Below are positions 45,332 to 54,305 of a stretch of DNA of 64,000 nt, piece by piece (the first letter of the stretch is position 1; each line of letters starts with the position of its first letter). Under the pieces are notes generated by a model that saw only the letters and a program-made list of their open reading frames with translations, was not told where the DNA came from and searched no databases. The position numbers and the translations under genes were made by a program. This DNA is from an uncultured Lachnospiraceae bacterium (GTDB taxonomy: Bacteria > Bacillota > Clostridia > Lachnospirales > Lachnospiraceae): assembly GCA_902779445.1 (NCBI GenBank), contig CACZBM010000003.1:1-64000 (forward strand), in the 5' to 3' direction.

Positions 45332-46558
45332 TTGAAAAAACCTGAGTTGCTTATCCCTGCAAAGGGACCTGAAGAATTTAATACGGCCGTGAATTTCGGC
45401 GCCGATGCGGTATATATTGGCGGAGAGTCCATGGGACTCAGAGCTCACGCCAGGAATTTTGAAGATGATGAGATAAAGACCGCCATAGAATACGCCCATA
45501 AACATAGGGTAAAAGTATATGTGACGGCCAATATTTTTGCGCATAATGAGGATATAGAGGAAGCTGCGGATTATTTTCAAAAGATGAAAGATATCCGCCC
45601 GGATGCTCTCCTCATAGCAGATCCGGGAATGTTCAGCCTGGCTCGTGAGATCTGCCCGGAGATCGAGCTTCATATCAGCACCCAGGCCAATAACACCAAT
45701 TACAGGACAGTTCTTTTCTGGGCCGCCCAGGGAGCGAAGAGGATAGTGACCGCTAGGGAACTTTCCTTAAAAGAGATAAAAGAGATAAGGGACCATATAC
45801 CGGACGATATAGAAATAGAGTCATTTGTCCATGGTGCAATGTGTATTTCATATTCGGGAAGGTGTCTTTTATCCAATTACTTCACAGGAAGAGACGCCAA
45901 CCACGGAGAATGTACCCATCCCTGCAGGTGGCAGTACGCGGTTTCCGAGATCACGAGGCCGGGGCAGTATCTGCCGATAGAGGAAAATGAGAGGGGAACA
46001 TATATTTTCAATTCCAAAGACCTCTGCATGGTGGAGCATATTCCGGATCTTATTGAAGCCGGAATAGACAGTCTGAAAGTTGAAGGACGAATGAAGACTG
46101 CGCTGTATGTAGCTGCTGCGGCACGTACATACAGAAAAGCAATCGATGATTATTTCGAATCCCCTGAAAAATATAAGGAAAATCTTGACTGGTACAGGGA
46201 AGAAATAGGAAAATGTACCACGAGGGAATTCTGTACGGGCTTTTACTACGGAAAGCCGGATGAAGGATCGCAGATATACGGAAATAACACTTATACCCAG
46301 GAGTACATATATCTCGGGTGTGTAGAAGATACAGATGCGGACGGAAGAGCCGTAATGCATCAGAAGAATAAATTTTCTGTCGGAGATCAGGTGGAGATAA
46401 TGAGGCCGGACTTTGAAAACAGGTTTGTTAAGGTAGAATCTATTTTCTCTCCGGAAAGAGGCGAAGCGGACAGTGCACCGCATCCAAAAGAACTGATCCA
46501 CGTCAGATTTTCAGGAACTCCCGAAAAAGGAGACCTTATAAGGATGAGACCAGAATGA
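45332..46558 (+). CDS. U32-family protein (TrhP/YrrO-like tRNA hydroxylation)
   Basis: 408 residues. Annotated peptidase U32 by family, with the signature ESFVHGAMCISYSGRCLLSN and the further cysteines in GECTHPCRW, which could hold an Fe-S cluster. KPELLIPAKGPEEFNTAVNF at the start and SLKVEGRMKTALYVAAAART are also typical. Members of this group act in prephenate-dependent 5-hydroxylation of tRNA uridine 34, and the upstream methyltransferase gene supports that role over proteolysis. Start is TTG at 45332 after AAGGAT. Its stop overlaps the first glycosyltransferase of the surface cluster by 4 bp. Confidence 0.9.
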   Translation: MKKPELLIPAKGPEEFNTAVNFGADAVYIGGESMGLRAHARNFEDDEIKTAIEYAHKHRVKVYVTANIFAHNEDIEEAADYFQKMKDIRPDALLIADPGMFSLAREICPEIELHISTQANNTNYRTVLFWAAQGAKRIVTARELSLKEIKEIRDHIPDDIEIESFVHGAMCISYSGRCLLSNYFTGRDANHGECTHPCRWQYAVSEITRPGQYLPIEENERGTYIFNSKDLCMVEHIPDLIEAGIDSLKVEGRMKTALYVAAAARTYRKAIDDYFESPEKYKENLDWYREEIGKCTTREFCTGFYYGKPDEGSQIYGNNTYTQEYIYLGCVEDTDADGRAVMHQKNKFSVGDQVEIMRPDFENRFVKVESIFSPERGEADSAPHPKELIHVRFSGTPEKGDLIRMRPE

Positions 46559-47487
46559 AGCTTTTAAGTATAGTGATCCCATGTTTTAATGAGGAAGAAG
46601 TCATCCCGTTTTACTATGATGAGATGACTAAGACCCTTAAGGATTTTAAAGAGAAATATCCGGACGTTGAGATCGAGATGATCTATGTTGATGACGGATC
46701 CAGGGACAGGACTCTGTCTCTCATCAAATCGTATGCAGAAAAAGATGAGAGGGTGAGATACGTGTCCTTTTCAAGGAATTTCGGAAAAGAAGCTGCGTTG
46801 TACGCCGGATTCGAGAATTCAAAGGGCGACTATGTAGTGTGTATGGATGTGGATCTGCAGGATCCGCCGGCACTTCTCATCGAAATGTATGAGGCGGTAG
46901 CTATTGAAGGATATGATTCTGCTGCAACGAGAAGGGTCACTAGAAAGGGAGAGCCGCCTATCAGGTCATTTTTCGCAAGGCGTTTCTACCGGCTCATGGA
47001 TAAGATCTGTACCACAGAAGTCGTGGATGGAGCCAGAGATTACCGTATAATGACCCGTCAGATGACAGATGCTGTGCTTTCAATGGGTGATTATAACCGC
47101 TTTACCAAGGGAATATACGGCTGGGTCGGATTCAAGACCAAGTGGCTGGAGTTTGAGAATATCGAGAGAGTTGCCGGAGAGACAAAGTGGTCTTTCTGGA
47201 ATCTCCTTATTTATGCGATAGAGGGAATAATAGCTTTTTCTACGGTGCCGCTTGAGATAATAGTCTGGATAGGAGGAGTATTATCTTTTCTTTCGGCAGT
47301 TTTCTGCATAGTAGCTTTAGTTTTGCTCCAAATGAATGTCTGGGACATGATGCCTGTTATAATTGGAGTGATAGCTTTTTTCGGTTCCGTAAATATTTTT
47401 GCTGTCGGGATAGCATCCCAGTATTTAAGCAAGGCTTATCTCGAAACCAAGAACAGACCCCTGTATATAGCTAAGGAGAAGACCTGA
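46555..47487 (+). CDS. GT2 glycosyltransferase with two C-terminal membrane helices (GtrB/DPM1-like)
   Basis: 310 residues. The cytoplasmic GT-A domain opens LLSIVIPCFNEEEVIPFYYD and carries VDDGSRDRT and the catalytic region CMDVDLQDPPALL; then two membrane helices (FSTVPLEIIVWIGGVLSFLS; MPVIIGVIAFFGSVNIFAVG). This is the layout of enzymes that transfer a sugar from a nucleotide to a polyprenyl phosphate on the inner membrane face. It would supply a lipid-linked single sugar to a GT-C enzyme such as the large membrane proteins at 38091 or 58983. First gene of the glycan cluster; ATGA overlap with the U32 gene. Confidence 0.93.
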   Translation: MKLLSIVIPCFNEEEVIPFYYDEMTKTLKDFKEKYPDVEIEMIYVDDGSRDRTLSLIKSYAEKDERVRYVSFSRNFGKEAALYAGFENSKGDYVVCMDVDLQDPPALLIEMYEAVAIEGYDSAATRRVTRKGEPPIRSFFARRFYRLMDKICTTEVVDGARDYRIMTRQMTDAVLSMGDYNRFTKGIYGWVGFKTKWLEFENIERVAGETKWSFWNLLIYAIEGIIAFSTVPLEIIVWIGGVLSFLSAVFCIVALVLLQMNVWDMMPVIIGVIAFFGSVNIFAVGIASQYLSKAYLETKNRPLYIAKEKT

Positions 47488-47489
47488 GG

Positions 47490-48461
47490 ATGAAGCTTAT
47501 AATACAGATACCCTGTCTTAACGAAGCTGAGACACTGGAGATAGCTTTAAATGATCTGCCGAAGCATATTGACGGCATAGATACCATAGAATACCTCATT
47601 ATCAATGACGGCAGCAGCGATAATACTGTTGAAGTCGCTAAAAACTGGGGAGTGAACTATGTGGTGAATTTTCCCAATAACAAGGGCCTTGCCAAGGGAT
47701 TTATCGCCGGGCTGGATGCATGTCTGAGGGAAGGCGCGGACATCATAGTTAATACCGATGCCGATAACCAGTACTGCGGAGCAGATATTGAAAAGCTGGT
47801 GCGTCCTATCCTTGACGGAAAAGCGGAGATAGTGATAGGAGAGAGACCTATTGATGACACTCCGGATTTTTCGCCGATCAAGAAAAAACTGCAGCACCTC
47901 GGTTCCTATGTGGTGAGAGTGGCTTCTGATACGGATATACCCGATGCGCCCAGCGGATTCAGGGCGTTTTCAAGAGAAGCTGCCTTAAGGCTTAACGTGA
48001 TCAATAATTACACCTATACACTGGAGACCATTGTTCAGGCCGGCAGGAACAGGATGGCGATCACTTCGGTACCTGTCCGTACCAACAGGGAATTAAGACA
48101 GTCCAGACTCTTTTCCAGCATGGGTTCCTATATTAAGAAGTCCGTATTGACGATAATAAGGGCTTACATGATGTACAGACCGCTAACCTTTTTCACTGTG
48201 ATAGGACTGATACCCTTTATAGCCGGACTTATCATTATGGTGAGGTTCCTGATCTTCTTTGCAAACGGTTCGGGAATGGGACACATACAGTCCCTTATCC
48301 TCGCCAGTACATTGATGATGCTGTCCTTTACCACGTTTATGATGGGATTCCAGGCTGACCTTATGGCAGCCAACAGAAAGATAATGGAGGATGTTCAGTA
48401 CCGTCTGAGACGGTTTGAAGCCGGAATGGATGCCGATGCAAAGGAACGGAAAGAAAGATAG
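47490..48461 (+). CDS. GT2 glycosyltransferase with C-terminal membrane helices
   Basis: 323 residues. LIIQIPCLNEAETLEIALND, LIINDGSSDNTVEVAKNWG and IVNTDADNQYCGADIEKLVR give the donor-binding and DxD sites of a polyprenyl-phosphate-type GT2. Two hydrophobic segments (LTFFTVIGLIPFIAGLIIMV and SLILASTLMMLSFTTFMMGF) and a charged tail end it. Two bases separate it from the preceding GT2, and its own stop lies inside the following gene. A second lipid-linked sugar donor synthase is likely. Confidence 0.9.
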   Translation: MKLIIQIPCLNEAETLEIALNDLPKHIDGIDTIEYLIINDGSSDNTVEVAKNWGVNYVVNFPNNKGLAKGFIAGLDACLREGADIIVNTDADNQYCGADIEKLVRPILDGKAEIVIGERPIDDTPDFSPIKKKLQHLGSYVVRVASDTDIPDAPSGFRAFSREAALRLNVINNYTYTLETIVQAGRNRMAITSVPVRTNRELRQSRLFSSMGSYIKKSVLTIIRAYMMYRPLTFFTVIGLIPFIAGLIIMVRFLIFFANGSGMGHIQSLILASTLMMLSFTTFMMGFQADLMAANRKIMEDVQYRLRRFEAGMDADAKERKER

Positions 48462-49548
48462 ACCGTATATTACGGTTATAGGACCGGTTTTCCCTTATAA
48501 GGGAGGGATCGCTCACTATACGGGGCTTCTGGTGAAGGCTCTTAAAAACAGGGCTCATGTGAGGACCGTGTCTTATTCCATGCAGTATCCGAAGATCCTT
48601 TTTAAGAAGCCGCAGCGGGATTATTCAAATGACTCCTTTAAGGTTGACGATGCTGAATTCCTTATTAATACGGCAAACCCCTTCAATATAATAAAAACGG
48701 CAAACAATATAAATAAAACCGATGCGGATCTAATCATCATAGAATGGTGGCATCCCTATTTTGCACCCTGTTACAGGATCCTGACTTCTTTTCTGAAAGT
48801 GCCGGTGCTCTTTATCTGCCACAATGTGTTTCCCCATGAAAGATTTATAATGGACAGGTCTCTAACCCGGCTGACTCTTTCAAAGGGGAATTTCTTTATA
48901 CTCCATTCGGAAAAGGAAGTCCGGGAGCTGCTGACCATTCTTCCGAAAGCGGAGTACAGGATCAATATGCATCCCACCTATTCTGCTTTTAAGATGAGGG
49001 AGACAGTGAAAAAGACAGGAGACGAGAAAAGACTTCTGTTCTTTGGATTTGTAAGACCATATAAGGGATTAAAGGTGCTTCTCGATGCAATGAGGAAGCT
49101 ACCCGATATTTATCTTACAATAGCAGGAGATTTCGGAGGAAAAAAGGAAGAATATAAAGAATATCTTTCCGATCCGGATATTGAGAGCAGGATCGATATT
49201 CATGACGGATACATTTCCGATAATGATGTTCAGGAATATTTTGAAAACTGCGATGCGGTAGTCCTGCCCTATACTGACGCGACCCAGAGCGGAATAGCCC
49301 AGATGGCTTTTGGATTTAGAAAACCGGTCATCGCTACGGAAGTAGGGGGACTTCCTGAGGTTGTAACGGATTCTGTTACCGGAGTTCTGGTAAAACCCGG
49401 AGATACGGGATCCTTAAGACACGGGATTGAGAGATTCTATGATCTTCTCGGTTCGGGTACGGATTTTGAAGGCAATATCGTTAAGGATTCTGAACGATTT
49501 ACCTGGGAACACATGGTGGATACAATATTTGAGCTGACAGGAATATAA
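48430..49548 (+). CDS. GT4-type glycosyltransferase
   Basis: About 373 residues, GT-B fold. ITVIGPVFPYKGGIAHYTGL at the N-terminus, RLLFFGFVRPYKGLKVLLDA in the linker and the donor site AVVLPYTDATQSGIAQMAFG followed by KPVIATEVGGLPEVV with the usual E-x7-E arrangement (weakly kept). It uses a nucleotide sugar at the cytoplasmic face. ATG at 48430 or 48436 overlaps the end of the previous gene by about 30 bp; a TTG at 48415 is a further possibility. It ends just before the first of the three GC-rich intergenic repeats. Confidence 0.88.
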   Translation: MPMQRNGKKDRPYITVIGPVFPYKGGIAHYTGLLVKALKNRAHVRTVSYSMQYPKILFKKPQRDYSNDSFKVDDAEFLINTANPFNIIKTANNINKTDADLIIIEWWHPYFAPCYRILTSFLKVPVLFICHNVFPHERFIMDRSLTRLTLSKGNFFILHSEKEVRELLTILPKAEYRINMHPTYSAFKMRETVKKTGDEKRLLFFGFVRPYKGLKVLLDAMRKLPDIYLTIAGDFGGKKEEYKEYLSDPDIESRIDIHDGYISDNDVQEYFENCDAVVLPYTDATQSGIAQMAFGFRKPVIATEVGGLPEVVTDSVTGVLVKPGDTGSLRHGIERFYDLLGSGTDFEGNIVKDSERFTWEHMVDTIFELTGI

Positions 49549-49560
49549 AAACATCACGCC

Positions 49561-49616
49561 AAAGCCTTCCCCCCCCCTCTGGGGGAAGGTGGCTGCCAAA
49601 GGCAGACGGATGAGGG
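49561..49616 (+). repeat. Structured GC-rich repeat, copy A
   Basis: AAAGCCTTCCCCC pairs with GGGGGAAGG, then GGCTGCC, AAA and GGCAGAC form a second hairpin, and the element ends CGGATGAGGG. The last bases GAGGG are 6 nt before the ATG at 49623 and are the only ribosome site there. Related copies are at 54190 and 56981. Confidence 0.7.
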
Positions 49617-49622
49617 CATACT

Positions 49623-50480
49623 ATGAAAACCACACTCATAATCTTAAACTATAATGATGGTGAACGCACCAAAGGCCTTCTTTTGCAGGCAGCGGGATAT
49701 GATGTCATTAATGATATCGTTGTAGTTGATAATGCTTCAACCGACGGTTCATACGAGCTTTTGAAAGAGGAAGAAGGAGAGCATATCCATGTTATCCGGA
49801 GAAACAGCAACGGAGGCTATGCAAAGGGGAATAATGAGGGCGCACTCTATGCCCTGAAAAAGCTGCATCCCGATATTATTTTTATCGCAAATCCGGATGT
49901 ATCATTTACAGAACCTGCTGCAAAAGCAATGGCGGAAGCCCTTATGAACAATAATGAATATGCTGCGGTGGCTCCTTTTGTACGACAGGGATATAATGTA
50001 TGGAATCTTCCGGGATTCATCGGGATACTTAGGAGCTTATTCCTGTTCAGTTTTACGGCAGAAAAGATACTTTTAAAAAGGGCTGTGGAAAGGACGGGAG
50101 CGGATCTTGCGCCCGTAGGAGTAATAGAAGGATCTTTCTTTGCTGTATCTGCAGAGAAATTCCGGGAAGTAAGCGGATTTGATGAGCGTACATTCCTGTA
50201 CGGAGAAGAGATAATGCTTGCGAGACGCTTCAGGAGAAAAGGGTACAGGGAAGCGGTGCTTCCAAAGATGGTATACGATCATCTTCATTCCGCAAGCATA
50301 AAAAAGATTTACAGGTCAAGTAAAGCAGCGGCCTTTCATCATTTCAGGGACAGCTTCAGGATATATAATAAGTATTACCTGAAGACAGGTCCTGTGGAAG
50401 ACCGGATATTTGATCTCTGCTGGCAGCTCGGACTTATGGAACGAAAGATCTACGATATAATAAAGAATCACATTAGATGA
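49623..50480 (+). CDS. GT2 rhamnosyltransferase-like glycosyltransferase
   Basis: 285 residues. TLIILNYNDGERTKGLLLQA, VVDNASTDGSYELLKEE, NGGYAKGNNEGALYALKKLH and FIANPDVSFTE are the hallmarks of WbbL/RfbF-like GT2 enzymes, which often transfer rhamnose; EGSFFAVSAEKFREVSGFDE is the acceptor-side motif. Soluble, probably membrane-associated through its basic C-terminus. Start ATG is placed directly behind repeat copy A. The sugar is inferred from resemblance only. Confidence 0.88.
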   Translation: MKTTLIILNYNDGERTKGLLLQAAGYDVINDIVVVDNASTDGSYELLKEEEGEHIHVIRRNSNGGYAKGNNEGALYALKKLHPDIIFIANPDVSFTEPAAKAMAEALMNNNEYAAVAPFVRQGYNVWNLPGFIGILRSLFLFSFTAEKILLKRAVERTGADLAPVGVIEGSFFAVSAEKFREVSGFDERTFLYGEEIMLARRFRRKGYREAVLPKMVYDHLHSASIKKIYRSSKAAAFHHFRDSFRIYNKYYLKTGPVEDRIFDLCWQLGLMERKIYDIIKNHIR

Positions 50481-51592
50481 GGTGTTTAGGTTTGAACTTC
50501 GTAACCTTATTTCTGAGATTGAAAAACGTACATCTCCTGAAAGACGTGGGGATGATACCATATATGCTGATGAGGGATTACGGATTTAAATGCACCATGG
50601 TCTCCATGAAAAATGAACCGGAGTATCCTTATCTTGAGAATGAGGTCAAAGGGCTTTCACTGCGCTTTCTCCCGGAGAACAGTATTTCTCCTGTGATATC
50701 AGGAATGAAATATGTATGGGATAACGCAGTGGATATTGATGTATTAAATGTTTATCACCTGAACCTCTCGTCCTTCCTGTTCCTTTTGATCTATAGATTC
50801 AGGAAGAAAAAGACGGGAAGAGGATATCTTAAGCTGGATATGGATCTTAAAGGCTACAAGAGACTGTTCATGATAAATCCGGTCGGTTTTATCAAGAGAA
50901 GGACTATGGAACTCGCGGATGTCATTTCCGTTGAGACAACCATCCTGTCCATGAAGCTTCGGGAGCGATACGGCGATAAAGTAATATATATTCCGAATGG
51001 TTTCTATTCCAAGGGACATGAGCCGGAAAAAGATTTTCAGAAAGAGGACATCATTTTAACAGTCGGAAATCTTGGAACCTATCCAAAGGCAACAGATGTA
51101 CTCTTAAACGCCTTTGCAGGAGCCGCAGCGGGAAACGACTGGAAACTGGTGCTCGTGGGACCTGTTGAAAAATCATTTAAGCCCTTTATCAATGAGTTTC
51201 TTTCAAGACACGGGGATCTCAGGGACAGGATAATCTTTACCGGTGAGATCACGGACAAGGACCGGCTGACGGAGTATTACAGACGGGCAAAGATATTTGT
51301 ACTTCCCAGCAGGAGCGAGAGTTTTGGGATAGTTCTTCTGGAAGCGGCATCAAACGGAGATTTCCTTGTTACGACCACGGGAGTACCGGCAGGCAGGGAT
51401 ATATATAATGACGGTAAATTTGGTTTCATTGTTCCTCCGGACAATATTCCCATGTTATCAAGTTCCTTCGTGAGACTTATGAATTCCAAGGCCGACTGGG
51501 GGAGCAGGGCAGCGGAGATAGCAGATTACGCATGGCATGATTTCAGGTGGGAGCCTGTGGTTGCCAAACTGCATGAGGTGCTTGTACGTTGA
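50477..51592 (+). CDS. GT4-type glycosyltransferase
   Basis: 371 residues, GT-B fold. The donor-binding half has DIILTVGNLGTYPKATDVLL, KLVLVGPVEKSFKPFI and AKIFVLPSRSESFGIVLLEA with the E-x7-E pair (ESFGIVLLE), a strong GT4 signature. The N-terminal acceptor half is less conserved. ATG at 50477 overlaps the previous stop (ATGA); a TTG six codons on, behind TTTAGG, is an alternative. Translationally coupled at both ends within the cluster. Confidence 0.9.
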   Translation: MRCLGLNFVTLFLRLKNVHLLKDVGMIPYMLMRDYGFKCTMVSMKNEPEYPYLENEVKGLSLRFLPENSISPVISGMKYVWDNAVDIDVLNVYHLNLSSFLFLLIYRFRKKKTGRGYLKLDMDLKGYKRLFMINPVGFIKRRTMELADVISVETTILSMKLRERYGDKVIYIPNGFYSKGHEPEKDFQKEDIILTVGNLGTYPKATDVLLNAFAGAAAGNDWKLVLVGPVEKSFKPFINEFLSRHGDLRDRIIFTGEITDKDRLTEYYRRAKIFVLPSRSESFGIVLLEAASNGDFLVTTTGVPAGRDIYNDGKFGFIVPPDNIPMLSSSFVRLMNSKADWGSRAAEIADYAWHDFRWEPVVAKLHEVLVR

Positions 51593-52389
51593 TATCCATA
51601 ATCACAGTTTGCTACAATGAAGAACGTGCCATTGATGACACCATACAGTCAGTATTTGATCAGACGTATACTGACTATGAATATATCATCAAGGATGCGG
51701 GAAGCACGGACGCTACAATTGAAAAGGCACATAAATGGGAGAGCAGATTTAGGGAAAAGAATATCCCGTTTAAGATCGTATCCGGAACCGACAGAGGCAT
51801 CTATGACGGAATGAATCAGGGAGTGGAGGCATCTTCGGGAGAGTACGTGAATTTCATGAATGCAGGAGATCAGTTCTTTTCCGATGATGTCCTTATGAAG
51901 ATATTCGGAGGAGAAGAGAAGGATGCGGATCTTCTGTATGGAGATACAGCAGAGGAAGAGTTTGGAGAACTTCATTATTTCAGGAAGTGTCCGGATCTTA
52001 TAGAGAGCCGGATGCCCTTTTCGCATCAGAGTGTGTTTGTAAAGAGAGAGCTCCTCATGCAATATCCGTTCAGGCTGAAGTACAGGATAGCAGCTGACTA
52101 TGACTTTCTTCTCACACTGCATGAAAAGGGCTATGTGTTTAAGGACACGCAAGTCTTGGTCGCAAAAGTCAGTAAGACCGGAAGCTCCAGTATTAATCTA
52201 AAAGATACTTATGTCGAGACCATGAGACTTCGGAAGTCCCACGGTATAAAGGTTCCGGAGGGACCCGAATTAAAAAAGACCCTGCTCTGGCTTGATATAA
52301 AACAGTTTGGAATGGATCACTTCCCGGACGGATTAAAATATCTGATAAGGAAGGTTCAGCGGTTCACGCGGGGACAGAAGAAAGTATGA
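51589..52389 (+). CDS. GT2 glycosyltransferase (WcaA-like)
   Basis: 266 residues. [59 protein letters not shown] and [12 protein letters not shown] define a GT2 enzyme of the colanic-acid WcaA kind. [16 protein letters not shown] is the acceptor-side loop. The start is TTG at 51589, overlapping the previous stop (TTGA). Soluble. Confidence 0.9.
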   Translation: MISIITVCYNEERAIDDTIQSVFDQTYTDYEYIIKDAGSTDATIEKAHKWESRFREKNIPFKIVSGTDRGIYDGMNQGVEASSGEYVNFMNAGDQFFSDDVLMKIFGGEEKDADLLYGDTAEEEFGELHYFRKCPDLIESRMPFSHQSVFVKRELLMQYPFRLKYRIAADYDFLLTLHEKGYVFKDTQVLVAKVSKTGSSSINLKDTYVETMRLRKSHGIKVPEGPELKKTLLWLDIKQFGMDHFPDGLKYLIRKVQRFTRGQKKV

Positions 52390-53063
52390 CGATCATAAGG
52401 AATCTAAGATCCATAATAGAAAGAGCATACAGGATCATATTATATCCTGTGAAGAGCTTTGCGGTTGAATGCAGTACTGGCAGTATTTTTTTGCCCGGCT
52501 CCTATTTTTCCAAAGACTCGGTTATAGAGGGAAAAAATTATCTGGGTAAAAATACCGCCATACACGGATGCAGGCTTGGATATGGCTCCTATATCAATAA
52601 TAACGGGGATTTTTCCCACACGGATATCGGTTACTATACTTCAATAGGCGCAAATGTGACTACCGCAGTGGGAAGCCATCCCTTAAACGGTTATGTGGCC
52701 CTCCACCCGGCGTTTACCTATAAAAAGAAGGTATTCGGTTATTCGTTCGTGGACAAAGATACTTATACAGATGAGACTCCCAGGATATCCATAGGAAGCG
52801 ATGTCTGGATTGGGAACAATGTGGTGATACTGGATGGAGCGAAGATCGGTGACGGAGCTGTGGTGGGAGCCGGATCGGTTGTAAAGGGTGAGCTGCCTCC
52901 ATACAGCATAAATGCCGGAGTTCCCGCAAAGACCATAAGATACAGATTTACGGAAGAAGAGATTCAGGCCCTCCTTAAGCTAAGGTGGTGGGAAAAGGAT
53001 GAGAGCTGGATCCGTTCCCATATAGAGGATTTTAATGATGTCAGTAGACTCACAGGGAAATGA
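52386..53063 (+). CDS. Left-handed beta-helix acyltransferase (CatB/NeuD-like)
   Basis: 225 residues with hexapeptide repeats, for example [38 protein letters not shown] and the end [35 protein letters not shown] matches xenobiotic/O-acetyl acyltransferases of the hexapeptide group, with the catalytic His in GSHP. It should O-acetylate a sugar of the glycan using acetyl-CoA, probably as a trimer. It overlaps the previous gene by 4 bp and the next by 29 bp. Confidence 0.9.
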   Translation: MTIIRNLRSIIERAYRIILYPVKSFAVECSTGSIFLPGSYFSKDSVIEGKNYLGKNTAIHGCRLGYGSYINNNGDFSHTDIGYYTSIGANVTTAVGSHPLNGYVALHPAFTYKKKVFGYSFVDKDTYTDETPRISIGSDVWIGNNVVILDGAKIGDGAVVGAGSVVKGELPPYSINAGVPAKTIRYRFTEEEIQALLKLRWWEKDESWIRSHIEDFNDVSRLTGK

Positions 53064-54183
53064 CAATAATATCCGTCCCGTCATTGTAGTGGTGGGATAT
53101 GACAGGACAAAAGCACTTAATAGACTCCTTAACAGTCTGGCAAACGCAGATTACGAGGGGTTTCATGATATTACCCTTATAATCAGCCTTGATAAGAGCG
53201 GCGTGACCGCAGTAGCTGAAGCTGCAGAAAGTTTTGACTGGAAATACGGCGAGAAGATAGTTATCAGGCGTCCCGAACGGATGGGATTAAAAAAGCATAT
53301 CTTATCATGCGGGGATCTCACTGCCGAATACGGAAGCATTATAATGCTGGAGGATGATCTCTTTGTTTCTCCCATGTTTTATACATATACCTGTGCCGCA
53401 CTTGAAAAAGCCGGTCAGGATAAAGATGTGGCAGGGATCTCATTATACAGCCACAAGTTTAATGTGTTTGCAAGACTCCCTTTTGATGCGGTAGATGACG
53501 GATTTGATAATTATTATTTCCGCTTTCCGTGCAGCTGGGGACAGGCGTGGAATAAAGAGCAGTGGGAAGGCTTCAGGGAATGGCTTAAAGATCATGAGGA
53601 TGAAGGCCTTGGGGGAAATGGTATGCCCTCCTTCGCGGCAGCCTGGGGAGATTCATCCTGGCTTAAGTATGCGTTGAAATATGCGATCAGTGAAAAAAAG
53701 TATTGGCTGTATCCCAGAATATCCTATACTACGAATTTCTTTGACGAAGGGGAACATTCCAGGGAAGCGGTGACAGATCTGCAGGTGCCATTAAGTATCG
53801 GGAAAAGAAAAGACTACTGTTTTTCTTTGCCGGAAACATCATCGGCTAAGTATGACCAGTATTTTGAAAACGAGGGCTTACAATATGAATCGGATATATA
53901 CGGGTTAAAAAGGAAAGACGGAGCCCTTGATCCGGAAAGCCCGTTTTATTCATCGGAAAAACTGAATATAAAGAGATCGAAGAGTTTCGGACTGAGTCTC
54001 CGGCCTGTAGACAGTAATATACTTTTTAATATTGAAGGTGATGGAATATACTTATATGAACCGGTAGGCAAACAGAAGATTACCGCCAGGGAAACAGCAA
54101 GGCTTGAAAGATATTTCTATCCCGGTCTGAACAGAAAGAAGATAATGAAGCTCATCGGCGATAAAATGAAGAGAATTATCTGA
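53035..54183 (+). CDS. Glycosyltransferase, GNT-I/GT-A-like
   Basis: 382 residues. [20 protein letters not shown] opens a GT-A fold, [20 protein letters not shown] gives an EDD metal motif, and [20 protein letters not shown] followed by [20 protein letters not shown] forms the acceptor side. The EDDL and SWGQAW patterns recall GNT-I-like transferases seen in bacterial capsule loci. The ATG lies inside the acyltransferase gene, which shows tight coupling. A second, smaller domain of about 120 residues ends the protein. Sugar specificity unknown. Confidence 0.72.
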   Translation: MMSVDSQGNDNNIRPVIVVVGYDRTKALNRLLNSLANADYEGFHDITLIISLDKSGVTAVAEAAESFDWKYGEKIVIRRPERMGLKKHILSCGDLTAEYGSIIMLEDDLFVSPMFYTYTCAALEKAGQDKDVAGISLYSHKFNVFARLPFDAVDDGFDNYYFRFPCSWGQAWNKEQWEGFREWLKDHEDEGLGGNGMPSFAAAWGDSSWLKYALKYAISEKKYWLYPRISYTTNFFDEGEHSREAVTDLQVPLSIGKRKDYCFSLPETSSAKYDQYFENEGLQYESDIYGLKRKDGALDPESPFYSSEKLNIKRSKSFGLSLRPVDSNILFNIEGDGIYLYEPVGKQKITARETARLERYFYPGLNRKKIMKLIGDKMKRII

Positions 54184-54189
54184 GCATTT

Positions 54190-54302
54190 AAAGCCTTCCC
54201 CCTCGGGGCAAAATGCTCCGGCGGAGCATTTTGAAGCACGCTTTGATGCGCTAAGCGCATCAGTGCTCGGTAAGGTGTCTGCCGAAGGCAGACGGATGAG
54301 GG
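54190..54302 (+). repeat. Structured GC-rich repeat, copy B, with nested hairpin insert
   Basis: Begins AAAGCCTTCCCCCTCGGGG and ends GTCTGCCGAAGGCAGACGGA TGAGGG like copies A and C, but about 62 bp are inserted at 54209-54270. The insert is itself two hairpins: CAAAATGCTCCG/CGGAGCATTTTG and AGCAC...TGATGCGC/GCGCATCA...GTGCT. GAGGG ends 3 nt before the ATG at 54306. Confidence 0.7.
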
Positions 54303-54305
54303 TTA

